Shown here piece after piece: positions 32,930 through 41,130 of a stretch of 64,000 bases of DNA (its first letter is position 1; every line of letters begins with the position of its first letter). The stretch covers positions 186,001 through 250,000 of the forward strand of contig JBCBKO010000004.1 in assembly GCA_038521865.1 (NCBI GenBank), given 5' to 3'. Both the position numbers and the translations under genes were made by a program. Below the pieces are notes generated by a model. That model ran no database searches, had not been told where the DNA came from, and saw only the letters and a list, made by a program, of their open reading frames with translations. This DNA comes from CALBPI01 sp038521865. GTDB taxonomy: Bacteria > Pseudomonadota > Gammaproteobacteria > Steroidobacterales > Woeseiaceae.

Positions 32930-34987
32930 ATGCAAACGCCGATTCGATTGCTCGTGACGCTGCTTAGCGCCACGGCCCTGTACGTTATTCCCGGTCACGC
33001 TGCGGGCAACGAGCTCGAGGAGATCGTCGTCACAGCCACCCGCCTGCCGCAGCCACTTGAATCACTCCCGTACTCAGCGGATGTCGTTGAGGTCGGAGAG
33101 ATTCAACGGGCACGCCCGTTGCTGGGCCTTGATGAAGCGCTGCAGGGGGTGCCCGGCCTGCTGGTCCAGAACCGCTTCAACTTCGCGCAGGATTTGAGAA
33201 TTTCAGTACGCGGATTCGGCGCACGTTCCGCCTTTGGCATCCGGGGCATTCGGGTGCTGGTTGACGGTATACCTGCAACGCTCCCGGATGGGCAAAGCGG
33301 GGTCGATGGGATCGACGTGGGTGCCACCGGGCGCATAGAACTCCTGCGAGGCAGCGCGGGGGCGCGATACGGCAACGCGGGCGGTGGTGTGTTGTTAGTG
33401 GAAACGCTCCCCGGTGAGCCAACACCGACAGTGTCACTGCGCGGTGCGATTGGCAGCGACGGCTACGAACGTCAGCAGGTGTCTTTGAGCGGTATGTCGG
33501 GTGACTGGAATTACCGGGCCAGTGTTTCGGATCTCAACTATGACGGCTATCGGGAGCACTCGGCGGCGCGCAATCGACAGGCGAGCCTGCGGCTGGCTCA
33601 CGACGCTGGTGAGGGAAGCGACTGGCTGTTCACTGTGCACCACACTGATCAACCCGAGGCGTTCGATCCCGGTGGCATCAACCTCGCCCAAGCGGACGCG
33701 AATCCGCGCAGCGCGCGAGACGCGAATATCGCGTTTGGTGCGGGTGAGGCGCTTGAGCAGACTCGTTTGGGGCTGCGCTATCGGCGTGCACTCAGTGATC
33801 GGACGCGTATTTTGTGGCGCCAGTACGCAACGCAGCGCACTTTTGATGGTTTCTTGCCGTTCGGCAACAGTGGTGCGATCGACCTCGACCGGGAGTTCTT
33901 CGGTGGTGGGCTGCAGATCGAACATCAACCTGATCTCTCTGGGCGTTGGGGCACCTTGGTTGCGGGTATCGACGTTGATCGCCAACGTGATGAGCGGCAG
34001 CGGTTCAATAACGACGCCGGACAAAGGGCGGCGCTCACGTTGGATCAGAAAGAGCGGGTGAGCGCGAACGGTGCGTTCCTGCTTTGGCAGCTTGAACCAT
34101 CGGCAGCGTTGAATCTGGAATTGGCGCTGCGCTACGACTCCGTGGATTTCGATGTCGATGACCAGTTTCTATCCAACGGCGATAACGGTGGATCGCTGAC
34201 CTTCGATGCGTGGTCCCCGTCTGTGGGCCTGTCTTGGGCTGTTGCAGAGGGCAAGACAATCTATGCCAATATCGCCCGATCCTTCGAAACTCCAACGACG
34301 ACAGAGCTCGCCAACCCGGGCACCGAAGGCGGGTTCAATACTTCACTGGATCCGCAAATCGCTTTGCAGTTTGAACTTGGGGCGAGGATGACATTGGGTG
34401 TTCATTCACTGTCGGCGGCGCTCTACAGAATCGACCTGGATGATGAGCTGATCCCATTTGAGCTTGAGCAGTTTCCAGGCCGCGACTTTTTCGCCAACGC
34501 TGGTGCGACAGATCGCCAAGGGATTGAGTTTTCCATCCGCTCTACATGGCACCCGAATTGGTTCACGGAGTTCGCCTACACATTTTCCGATTTCGAGTTC
34601 TCTGACTTTGTGACCGACGATGGCGATGACTTCTCCGGCAACCGCGTCCCGGGTAGTGCACGGCACCAGTATTTCGGCAAACTTCAATACGCTGACGATT
34701 CGGGCTGGCTCGGCGCCATCGAGGTCGCTCGGGTAGGCCCCATCACGCTCAACAATCAAAACACCGTTGCGACCGAAGCCTTCACACGCATGGAGCTCCG
34801 TTTGGCGCGGCTTATTGAAACGTCGCGGTGGCGCCTTGAGCCATTCGTCGCTGTCAGTAACTCGCTGGATGAGGCCTATACGGCGAATGCAAGAATTAAC
34901 GCGTTCGGATCACGTTTCTACGAGCCAGGTCCCGATCGTGCTGTGTTTGTGGGTTTCGAGGCGCGCCTCGCTTCAGGTTCGCGCTGA
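32930..34987 (+). CDS. TonB-dependent outer membrane receptor
   Basis: 685 residues. A signal peptide ends near GHA-A (about residue 23), followed by the TonB-box-like EEIVVTATR, a plug domain (about 45-160; LLVQNRFNFAQDLRISVRGFG, then GIRGIRVLVDG) and a 22-strand-type barrel. The layout is like siderophore or cobalamin receptors of the smaller class. The ligand is unknown. The C-terminus ends EARLASGSR and lacks the usual terminal aromatic residue, which sits several positions earlier. No binding-protein or permease genes are adjacent. Confidence 0.88.
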   Translation: MQTPIRLLVTLLSATALYVIPGHAAGNELEEIVVTATRLPQPLESLPYSADVVEVGEIQRARPLLGLDEALQGVPGLLVQNRFNFAQDLRISVRGFGARSAFGIRGIRVLVDGIPATLPDGQSGVDGIDVGATGRIELLRGSAGARYGNAGGGVLLVETLPGEPTPTVSLRGAIGSDGYERQQVSLSGMSGDWNYRASVSDLNYDGYREHSAARNRQASLRLAHDAGEGSDWLFTVHHTDQPEAFDPGGINLAQADANPRSARDANIAFGAGEALEQTRLGLRYRRALSDRTRILWRQYATQRTFDGFLPFGNSGAIDLDREFFGGGLQIEHQPDLSGRWGTLVAGIDVDRQRDERQRFNNDAGQRAALTLDQKERVSANGAFLLWQLEPSAALNLELALRYDSVDFDVDDQFLSNGDNGGSLTFDAWSPSVGLSWAVAEGKTIYANIARSFETPTTTELANPGTEGGFNTSLDPQIALQFELGARMTLGVHSLSAALYRIDLDDELIPFELEQFPGRDFFANAGATDRQGIEFSIRSTWHPNWFTEFAYTFSDFEFSDFVTDDGDDFSGNRVPGSARHQYFGKLQYADDSGWLGAIEVARVGPITLNNQNTVATEAFTRMELRLARLIETSRWRLEPFVAVSNSLDEAYTANARINAFGSRFYEPGPDRAVFVGFEARLASGSR

Positions 34988-35122
34988 GCAGATCCGGCGC
35001 AAGTATGCGTGCTGGCTGCATCAGAATACCGCCGGCGTTTTACATAAATTCTCCAGTTCCGAGTGCCGGTTCTCAGCTTTCGCTTTCCGCGTTGACACCA
35101 ATCAACGCCTTATGACAGCTTG

Positions 35123-35206
35123 GACTCAAAGGCACACCGCGTGAAAACGCGGGTCGCAAAACCACCGGTCTAAGGACATGGAGTCTAGGGCAGCGGGGTT
35201 GCCGGA
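35123..35206 (+). ncRNA. Cyclic-di-GMP-I (GEMM-I) riboswitch aptamer
   Basis: The core follows the GEMM-I consensus closely. GGCACACC leads into helix P1b with a GAAA tetraloop (CCGCGT 35137-35142, GAAA, ACGCGG 35147-35152). Then come GGGTCGCAAAACCACCGGTC and a variable stem, and the last helix has the invariant GCGGGGTT loop closed by GGCA/TGCC. Compared with the Vibrio Vc2 aptamer, P1b and the final stem differ by compensatory pair changes while the joining sequences are kept. It ends about 115 nt before the FAD oxidase start. The rest of the 34988-35320 gap holds no ORF I trust: a TTGACA at 35092, and a CCUCC/CUCCC-rich stretch plus a small hairpin downstream (listed separately). Confidence 0.92.
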
Positions 35207-35232
35207 ACGGCATTCGCCATCCGATAGCCAGA

Positions 35233-35259
35233 GACGCGAAACCGCGTCCTCCGCCTCCC
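35233..35259 (+). promoter_or_regulatory. Probable riboswitch expression platform
   Basis: A perfect hairpin GACGCG-AAAC-CGCGTC lies at 35233-35248. Its CCGCGT (35242-35247) is identical to the 5' strand of aptamer helix P1b, so it could pair with ACGCGG (35147-35152) instead. CTCCC (35255-35259) is complementary to the ribosome site GGGAG (35310-35314). No T-run follows, so control is more likely at translation than by termination. Confidence 0.45.
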
Positions 35260-35320
35260 CGGTTGTCCGAGTTTCTGCGGGTCTGTGTGTGCATAAACAT
35301 TGCCAGCACGGGAGTACGGC

Positions 35321-36694
35321 ATGGGGAGTCGCGACAGAAACGGACCGCAAGGGCGAGGCGCATCAGCAAGTGCGCGTGATGGGAGGCCTCAGCCTGGTGT
35401 AGTGGTACCGCGATCGCTGAAGGAGCTGCTAGCGATCTTGGATCCCGCGTCGGCCTATCCAACGCCGATTCGACCCATGGGTGCCAACAGTAGCTGCACG
35501 GGTTGCACGGCGGCCGTAGGCGGTACCGTCGTTGATATGACCGAGATGCGTCATATCGGGCGCGTGCAAAACGACACCGTTTCCTGTGACGCCGGCGTAA
35601 CCCTGCGCGAGTTGGCAGATCACCTCGCCGAGGATGGCCTCGAAATTGCGGGTGCGCTCGATCTCGTTAATCGTACCGTTGGCGGTGCGGTTGCCAGCGG
35701 TTGTTTCGGTCCATCTCATGACGGAACGACCGCATTCATCGCATCGCAGGCCGTTGCCATGCAGGTGGTCCTGCCCACAGGTCGCTTGATGGAGGTCGAC
35801 GCAGACAAGGACAACTTGCTGAATGCGATGCGCATCAGCTTTGGCTCGCTCGGCATCATTGCCAGCGTGACTTTCAAGGTGCGCCCGCAGGAGCAGTTTG
35901 TGCTGAAGCAGCGGCGTATGGATGTGGAAACATTCGGGCGGGCAGCGCGTGTACTGGTGAATCAACCCCTGGGTCTGAAGTTCTTTTACCTGCCGTTCAA
36001 GGACGTGGTGTTCACCGAGCTCAGGCGCACCGAGGAAGACGGTGCACGACGCGTCCGAAAATTGCCGTGGAAGCTTAAGGAGCTGGGCGAGACCACCGTC
36101 TTGCCTTCGATCTGCAACAAGCTTGGCAGGATCGTGCCGATCCCCAGTCTACGGTATAGCCTTGTGGACGGGTTGCACGGTATGACCCAGTCGTTGCTCA
36201 CGAGCACACTGACGGCAGGTGGGTTTAACTCGGTGGAGTTCAGAGATCAGGGCAGCGGCAAATTCGCCGGTCCGCCGCTGGAATACACCACCTGGTGCTT
36301 CCCTGCAGAGGAAGTTGGCATGCTGTTGATGGCCTATCGAACCTTCGCAGCTGACTACTACACCGTGCACAAATTCCGTTGCGATATGCCGGTCGTGGGC
36401 TTCAGATTGCCCACTGATCGCAGCGCGCTGCTCTCACCGAGTTTCGACAGGCCTGTCTTCGCGCTTCGTTTTGTGAGTAGCCCGCATCCGCTGTGGGAAG
36501 ACTTTGTTATGGATCTTGGCGAGTTCGCCCAGAAGTGGGGTGGTACGCCACTTCTGAATCAGACTCGCAGCGCGGATCCGAGTCACACATCGGTCGCGCT
36601 AGGCAGTCGCCTTGAGTTTTTCCGCAAGATTCGCAGGCGTATGGATCCAGAAGGTCGGATGCTGAATCCGTTCCTGTCGCAGTACTTGCGCTAA
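35321..36694 (+). CDS. FAD-linked oxidase (VAO family, lactone-oxidase-like)
   Basis: About 457 residues. The ATG at 35321 has GGGAG 6 nt upstream; a TTG at 35300 is in frame but has no site. The FAD_binding_4 (PCMH) domain spans roughly 25-185: PIRPMGANSSCTGCTAAVGGTVVDM, VSCDAGVTLRELADHL, RTVGGAVASGCFG and FGSLGIIASVTFKV. The C-terminal part resembles the D-arabinono/gulono-lactone oxidase domain. It probably oxidises a sugar lactone or a related polyol. The upstream c-di-GMP riboswitch is its only visible regulator. Its TAA overlaps the sdaA stop by four bases on the other strand. Confidence 0.85.
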   Translation: MGSRDRNGPQGRGASASARDGRPQPGVVVPRSLKELLAILDPASAYPTPIRPMGANSSCTGCTAAVGGTVVDMTEMRHIGRVQNDTVSCDAGVTLRELADHLAEDGLEIAGALDLVNRTVGGAVASGCFGPSHDGTTAFIASQAVAMQVVLPTGRLMEVDADKDNLLNAMRISFGSLGIIASVTFKVRPQEQFVLKQRRMDVETFGRAARVLVNQPLGLKFFYLPFKDVVFTELRRTEEDGARRVRKLPWKLKELGETTVLPSICNKLGRIVPIPSLRYSLVDGLHGMTQSLLTSTLTAGGFNSVEFRDQGSGKFAGPPLEYTTWCFPAEEVGMLLMAYRTFAADYYTVHKFRCDMPVVGFRLPTDRSALLSPSFDRPVFALRFVSSPHPLWEDFVMDLGEFAQKWGGTPLLNQTRSADPSHTSVALGSRLEFFRKIRRRMDPEGRMLNPFLSQYLR

Positions 36695-38088
36695 CAGTCG
36701 ACGAAATTCACAGGGACTTCGACGACGCTCGCAGCAAGCCCGCCGCGCGCGGTTTCCTTGTATTTTGCCTGCATGTCGCGGCCCGTCTCACGCATTGTTT
36801 CGATGACCTTGTCGAGAGACACCATGTGATCCCCATCGCCACGCATAGCGAGCCGCGAAGCGTTGATCGCTTTGATCGACGCCATGGCATTGCGCTCGAT
36901 GCAGGGTACTTGTACGAGACCCGCAATCGGGTCGCAGGTCAGCCCGAGGTTGTGCTCCATCGCGATCTCCGCCGCGTTTTCACACTGTGCTGGTGTGCCG
37001 CCCAGCACCTCCGTCAAAGCGCCCGCTGCCATGGAGCAGGCTGAACCGACTTCCCCCTGGCATCCGACTTCAGCGCCACTGATTGACGCGTTTTCTTTGA
37101 ACAAGATCCCGATGGCACCGCAGGTGAGCAGGAAGCGGTGAATGCCATCTCGGGTGGCGCCGGGGCAGAATCGGCGATAGTAATGCAACACGGCGGGCAC
37201 GATACCCGCTGCACCGTTGGTGGGCGCGGTCACAACACGACCACCAGCCGCATTTTCTTCATTCACGGCCAATGCGTAGAGATTGACCCAATCCATGATT
37301 GAGAGTGGATCGGAGAGTGCAGCTTCTGGTCGTGCGCACAATTGTGAGTACATCGCTGCCGCGCGTCGTTTCACCTTGAGGCCAGGCAACACCCCATCCT
37401 GAGCGCATCCGCGTTCGACGCAGGCCTGCATGGTGTCCCAGATCGCATCGAGGTCCGCGTCAATCTCGTCGTCGGTACGCCACGCCCTTTCATTGGCGCG
37501 CATGATGTCGGAGATTGACAGATCATGCGTCTCGCAATGGTTCATCAATTCGGCCGCGGTAGTGAACGGATAGGGCTGCTCGATCTTAGCGGCGACGATG
37601 TTGCCCTCAAGTGCCTGCGCCTCATCCACTACAAATCCGCCACCAATGGAATAGTAGGCGCGCTCAAGGAGTATTTCCCCGGACTTATCCATGGCTGTAA
37701 GGCGCATGCCGTTGGGGTGGTAGGGAAGCTGCTTGCGCACCATGAATTTCAGATCGCGCTTTGGCGAGAAGTTGATGGGGTGCTCGCCGCCGAGCTCGAG
37801 GCGACTGGTGGTCTCAACCGTCTCGAGCAACGCAGGAATAGCATCCGGATCGACGCTGTCCGGCGCTTTCCCCATCAGGCCGAGCTGGACCGCCTTGTGG
37901 GTGCCATGGCCGCGCCCGGTGGCGCCGAGCGATCCGTACAGGTGTGTTGTCATGCGATGGACGCGGTGCAGAATCGCGTTCTCGCGCAGTGCCGCTACGA
38001 ACTGAGCCGATGCCAACATTGGCCCGACTGTGTGAGAGCTCGAGGGGCCAATACCGATCTTGAAGAGATGGAAAACGCTGATGGTCAT
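36691..38088 (-). CDS. sdaA: L-serine ammonia-lyase (single-chain, iron-sulfur)
   Basis: Deaminates L-serine to pyruvate and ammonia using a [4Fe-4S] cluster. 465 residues, with the N-terminal FKIGIGPSSSHTVGPM and the C-terminal catalytic domain containing TAPTNGAAGIVPAVLHYY. Cluster-type cysteines lie in LLTCGAIG, GAEVGCQGEVGSACSMAAGA and LGLTCDPIAGLVQVPC. It matches the E. coli SdaA/SdaB length. Its ATG overlaps the TGA of the winged-helix regulator gene upstream (ATGA), so the two form one unit. Confidence 0.95.
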   Translation of the reverse strand: MTISVFHLFKIGIGPSSSHTVGPMLASAQFVAALRENAILHRVHRMTTHLYGSLGATGRGHGTHKAVQLGLMGKAPDSVDPDAIPALLETVETTSRLELGGEHPINFSPKRDLKFMVRKQLPYHPNGMRLTAMDKSGEILLERAYYSIGGGFVVDEAQALEGNIVAAKIEQPYPFTTAAELMNHCETHDLSISDIMRANERAWRTDDEIDADLDAIWDTMQACVERGCAQDGVLPGLKVKRRAAAMYSQLCARPEAALSDPLSIMDWVNLYALAVNEENAAGGRVVTAPTNGAAGIVPAVLHYYRRFCPGATRDGIHRFLLTCGAIGILFKENASISGAEVGCQGEVGSACSMAAGALTEVLGGTPAQCENAAEIAMEHNLGLTCDPIAGLVQVPCIERNAMASIKAINASRLAMRGDGDHMVSLDKVIETMRETGRDMQAKYKETARGGLAASVVEVPVNFVDC

Positions 38089-38423
38089 GAGTCGTCAGGA
38101 AGAAAGCGTTGCCACCGACGCAGAAAGCGTTGGCCTTTATCAGTCAGGAAAATACGCTTCTTGCGTAGGTTATCAGGGTCGAGATGCTGCTCGATTAAAC
38201 CGGGCCCAGTAGTCTTGCGGCTGTTGATCGCGGAGAGGTCAGCGAGATTGCGAGAAAGGGCTGTCGTGCTGATGCCCTCCAGCTGTTCCGCGAGCTCGTT
38301 TTGGCTTAATCCCTCGTTTTGAGCGACATGTAAAAGCACCAGCAGCCTTTGTACTGTTACGTCTGGCGCAAGGTTGTCCCGGGCGTACTTCAGAAACTCC
38401 AGAAAGTCTGTCGGCCTTGCCAT
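38085..38423 (-). CDS. Small MarR-like winged-helix regulator
   Basis: 112 residues, shorter than typical MarR (about 140). The HTH region is LSQNELAEQLEGISTTALSRNLADLSAI and the wing RIFLTDKGQRFLRRW. It lacks the full N- and C-terminal dimerisation helices. It is the first gene of the regulator-sdaA unit and divergent from dps. The 14-bp palindrome between them is its likely binding site. Confidence 0.8.
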   Translation of the reverse strand: MARPTDFLEFLKYARDNLAPDVTVQRLLVLLHVAQNEGLSQNELAEQLEGISTTALSRNLADLSAINSRKTTGPGLIEQHLDPDNLRKKRIFLTDKGQRFLRRWQRFLPDDS

Positions 38424-38438
38424 GTTCTTTCTCTATAT

Positions 38439-38452
38439 TTGCGATAACGCAA
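38439..38452. promoter_or_regulatory. Palindromic operator between the regulator gene and dps
   Basis: TTGCG (38439-38443), ATAA, CGCAA (38448-38452): a perfect inverted repeat 16 nt upstream of the regulator start and 45 nt upstream of dps. Placed to control both directions. Confidence 0.55.
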
Positions 38453-38496
38453 CTATTGTGCTATTATTTACATTCATTTCGCAACACGGAGGACTA

Positions 38497-39015
38497 ATGT
38501 CCAACGCAGTACTACAGCATAAAGTGACTGAACTAGAATTTAATTCGGGTATCGATCGCGCAGCGCGCGAGTCGCTTGCCGACAAGCTGAGTGACTCACT
38601 TTCGGAAGTCTATCGATTGCTGGTAAACACTCAGATTGTACATTGGAACACTCAGGGGCCGCTTTTCTTTTCAATTCATAAGCTGACCGAGTCCCATTAC
38701 GAGAACTTATTCAAACGGGTGGATGACATCGCAGAGCGGATCCGCGCACTGGGGATGCCTGCGCCACGGAGCGCGAAGACACTATTTGAGCGCGCGACCC
38801 TGAAGGATCTGCCGGCAGAGGCCGATGTAGAGACCCAGCTCAGAGGACTGGTCGCCATGAACGACAACGTCGTGAGCGGGTTCCGGAAGCTTGCGAAAGC
38901 GGCAGACGAGAACACGGACTACAAGACAGCGGACTTAGCTACCGACATGATCGGCGAACTTGAGGAAGCCACTTGGATGCTGCGAGCAACCTTCTCGAGC
39001 CCGGAACGCAAGTAG
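38497..39015 (+). CDS. dps: Dps-family DNA-protecting ferritin
   Basis: 172 residues. ATG at 38497 follows a strong GGAGGA; the frame is open back to 38374 but that part overlaps the regulator gene and operator. The intersubunit ferroxidase ligands align with E. coli Dps spacing: H49, H61, E65 (Asp in E. coli), D76 and E80. The stretch NTQIVHWNTQGPLFFSIHKL is diagnostic. It stores iron, consumes H2O2 and binds DNA as a 12-mer. It has its own terminator. Confidence 0.93.
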   Translation: MSNAVLQHKVTELEFNSGIDRAARESLADKLSDSLSEVYRLLVNTQIVHWNTQGPLFFSIHKLTESHYENLFKRVDDIAERIRALGMPAPRSAKTLFERATLKDLPAEADVETQLRGLVAMNDNVVSGFRKLAKAADENTDYKTADLATDMIGELEEATWMLRATFSSPERK

Positions 39016-39066
39016 TTCGGTGAGTAAATGCGAGACGATTTTTGGGGACAGTTGAGCATTGAAAGA

Positions 39067-39096
39067 AGCCCCGGCCATTCGGTCGGGGCTTTTTTT
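39067..39096 (+). terminator. Intrinsic terminator after dps
   Basis: AGCCCCGGCC (39067-39076), ATTC loop, GGTCGGGGCT (39081-39090) with one G-T wobble, then seven T. Strong rho-independent terminator about 50 nt after the dps stop. Confidence 0.95.
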
Positions 39097-39138
39097 CGTC
39101 TATGCTCCGCCGATGGGGTATGACGGACCACAATAACG

Positions 39139-39558
39139 ATGCGCGAAACGGCCGAGATCATCTATACCGACGAAGAGCCACTCGATACGGATCAGTTCAT
39201 CGATTTGCTGCGCCGCTCAGGACTCGACGCGCGCCGACCGATCGAAGATCGCTCGTGCATGGCATCGATGGTGCTCAACGCTGATATCTTGATGACCGCA
39301 TGGGCGGGTGATGAGCCGGTTGGGGTGGCGCGTTCAGTAACGGATTTTTCTTACTGCTGCTATTTGTCGGATCTCGCTGTGGACGAGCGTTGGCAGCGCC
39401 AGGGTGTTGGCCTGGCCTTGATTAACGCAACCGCGAATCGCCTTGCTGCAGACTGTCAGTTGATCGTGCTCAGTGCGCCAAAGGCGACAGACTTCTATCC
39501 CGAGGCCGGATTTACTCAGCACGATAATTCGTGGGTGCGGACTGCCCGAACCGATTGA
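39139..39558 (+). CDS. GNAT-family N-acetyltransferase
   Basis: 139 residues. The acetyl-CoA binding loop is in LSDLAVDERWQRQGVGLALINATANRL, and the C-terminal strand/turn LSAPKATDFYPEAGFTQHDNSWV matches the ribosomal-protein-like or small-molecule GNAT subgroup. Single domain, no partner gene on its strand. Its TGA directly abuts the TGA of the convergent GST gene (TGATCA). Substrate unknown. Confidence 0.88.
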   Translation: MRETAEIIYTDEEPLDTDQFIDLLRRSGLDARRPIEDRSCMASMVLNADILMTAWAGDEPVGVARSVTDFSYCCYLSDLAVDERWQRQGVGLALINATANRLAADCQLIVLSAPKATDFYPEAGFTQHDNSWVRTARTD

Positions 39559-40167
39559 TCAGTCGGAGGGTGGGAGAGACGCTGCAGCTGCGGCTTGAAA
39601 TGCAGGGCGCGCGGCGCATCGTTTGAGGTAATCGGCCAGCACTGCGGCGTTCTCGGGCATGATGCCGAACATCTGGAGGAAGTTGACGCTACTGCCGAGT
39701 AAGACGTCCGCTGCCGAGAAATCCTCGCCCATCACCCAGGTCCTGTCCGTGAGCCGTGCGGTCAACGCATTGATCATCGAGTCAAAATCCGCCCAGCCAT
39801 GGGACACGCGATTCGCCTTGGCCGTGCCGAATGCCTCGGCCATGCACGGCTCCATGACCGCGGGCGTGTACATCAACCAGAACAGGAATTCACCACGCTC
39901 GGAACTATCGACTGCTGGGCTAAGTTTCGCGTCCCTGTATCGGTCTGCCAGATAGAGGCAGATTGCAGCCGATTCGGCCATCGCGACGTCACCATCGACA
40001 ATGGCGGGCACTTTGCCCAGCGGGCTTGCGGCAGCGAACGCTGGGTGAGACTTCGCGCTGGCGTCACGAATGTCGATGGGCTCGATTCGATATTCGCAAC
40101 CCGCCTCTTCGAGCATCCAGATAGCGCGCATGCCGCGTGTTTGCGGGAAAGTGAATAGCGTGATCAT
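39559..40167 (-). CDS. Glutathione S-transferase
   Basis: About 202 residues from the ATG at 40167; the frame is open to 40308 but that part is Arg/His-rich and not family-like. Thioredoxin-like N domain: ITLFTFPQTRGMRAIWMLEEAG, then ASPLGKVPAIVDGDVAMAESAAICLYLADRY, with the cis-Pro before AIV and the glutathione-binding E-S pair. The C-terminal helical domain is about 90-200. It begins 12 nt after the stop of the binding-protein-like ORF, so the two are likely co-transcribed. Confidence 0.9.
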   Translation of the reverse strand: MITLFTFPQTRGMRAIWMLEEAGCEYRIEPIDIRDASAKSHPAFAAASPLGKVPAIVDGDVAMAESAAICLYLADRYRDAKLSPAVDSSERGEFLFWLMYTPAVMEPCMAEAFGTAKANRVSHGWADFDSMINALTARLTDRTWVMGEDFSAADVLLGSSVNFLQMFGIMPENAAVLADYLKRCAARPAFQAAAAASLPPSD

Positions 40168-40178
40168 CGTCGAGTCCC

Positions 40179-41012
40179 CTATGTGATCAATGTATCGATG
40201 TCGAGCGCACGTGCGGTGAGTCCAACATCGAGCAGTGTAGCCTGAACGCCGCTTAGCATTTCGGGGTCGACGCCGACTGTGTTTGCCCAGCGCGTGTGTG
40301 CCAACCACTGCGATATCTCGGCTTGATCCAGACCGTATTCGTTACTGAACGCCGACACAGCATCGGTTTCTGTAGCCATGTTGATCGCTTCGTCGAGTGC
40401 AGTTCCGAGCAGTGCAGAGAGCGCCTTACGTTCCTTATGCGAAATAGTACGGCGACAACAAGCGACGAAACACGGCCAGGGCGTTGGCAGAATATCGATT
40501 CGTCGAAACTCTCCTGCGGCGACCAGCGGCGCTGTTGTCGCGCGCTCCCAAAGGAAAACGTCGGCCCGATCCTCGGCAAATGCCGCTCTCGCGCCTTCTA
40601 GAGTATCGACGGTGACGTAGTCGACAGGCATCTCCCAGCCATGCTGGCGGGCGTAGATGCCTGCCATGAGATGAGATCCGGAACCCATGCGACTGACGGC
40701 TACGCGCCGATTGCCCACGTCGTTCGGGTGGTGAAAAGAAGAGGCCGCCGGAACATGTACACCCCAGTTAAGGGGTGTCTCAACCCATACCCCAATGACG
40801 CTCAGGTCGATCCCGCGCGCCGCACCCGCGATGGCCCCCTCTGTCAGCAGGATTGCAATGTCTGTGTCACCCGAAGATAACAGGTCCAGCATGCGGCCTG
40901 TGCCCTCTGGCACCTCTTGCCATTCGATGACACCGCGAGCGCCCATCGTTCGCCATGCTCGATTGAAATGTTCGGGAACCCCGCAAACCCGAGGTATCGG
41001 CTGATTATTCAT
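40179..41012 (-). CDS. Periplasmic-binding-protein-like ORF without signal peptide
   Basis: 277 residues with the two-lobe layout of NMT1/ThiY or SsuA-type substrate-binding proteins: GVPEHFNRAWR, IEWQEVPEGTGRMLDLLSSGDTDIAILLTEGAIAG, VAVSRMGSGSHLMAGIYARQHG and LEGARAAFAEDRADVFLWE. The N-terminus MNNQPIPRVCGVPEHF shows no signal peptide or lipobox, and no ABC permease or ATPase is adjacent. It may be a cytoplasmic ligand sensor or enzyme on this fold. It precedes a GST gene. Its start faces the Pho-box region. Confidence 0.8.
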   Translation of the reverse strand: MNNQPIPRVCGVPEHFNRAWRTMGARGVIEWQEVPEGTGRMLDLLSSGDTDIAILLTEGAIAGAARGIDLSVIGVWVETPLNWGVHVPAASSFHHPNDVGNRRVAVSRMGSGSHLMAGIYARQHGWEMPVDYVTVDTLEGARAAFAEDRADVFLWERATTAPLVAAGEFRRIDILPTPWPCFVACCRRTISHKERKALSALLGTALDEAINMATETDAVSAFSNEYGLDQAEISQWLAHTRWANTVGVDPEMLSGVQATLLDVGLTARALDIDTLIT

Positions 41013-41100
41013 GTTGTTTGAAGCCTACACTTGCAAAGTTTTGACGCCCTTTGGGTACAGCTCCGGTAGCTATAACAAGTGCATGAAAAGCTGACACTAT

Positions 41101-41113
41101 TTTGTGACACAAA
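41101..41113. repeat. Palindrome TTTGTG-A-CACAAA
   Basis: A 13-bp perfect palindrome 18 nt upstream of the Pho boxes, in the gap between two divergent genes. Possibly a second operator (FNR/CRP-like half-site sequence, but the spacing is wrong for CRP). Confidence 0.4.
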
Positions 41114-41130
41114 TCATGGACGAGGTGCAT

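Noticed and set aside
41091..41113. Two TGACA words upstream of the Pho boxes considered as a third Pho box
   Set aside because: Their spacing is 13 bp rather than 11 and they face the other way; only the palindrome TTTGTG-A-CACAAA is reported.
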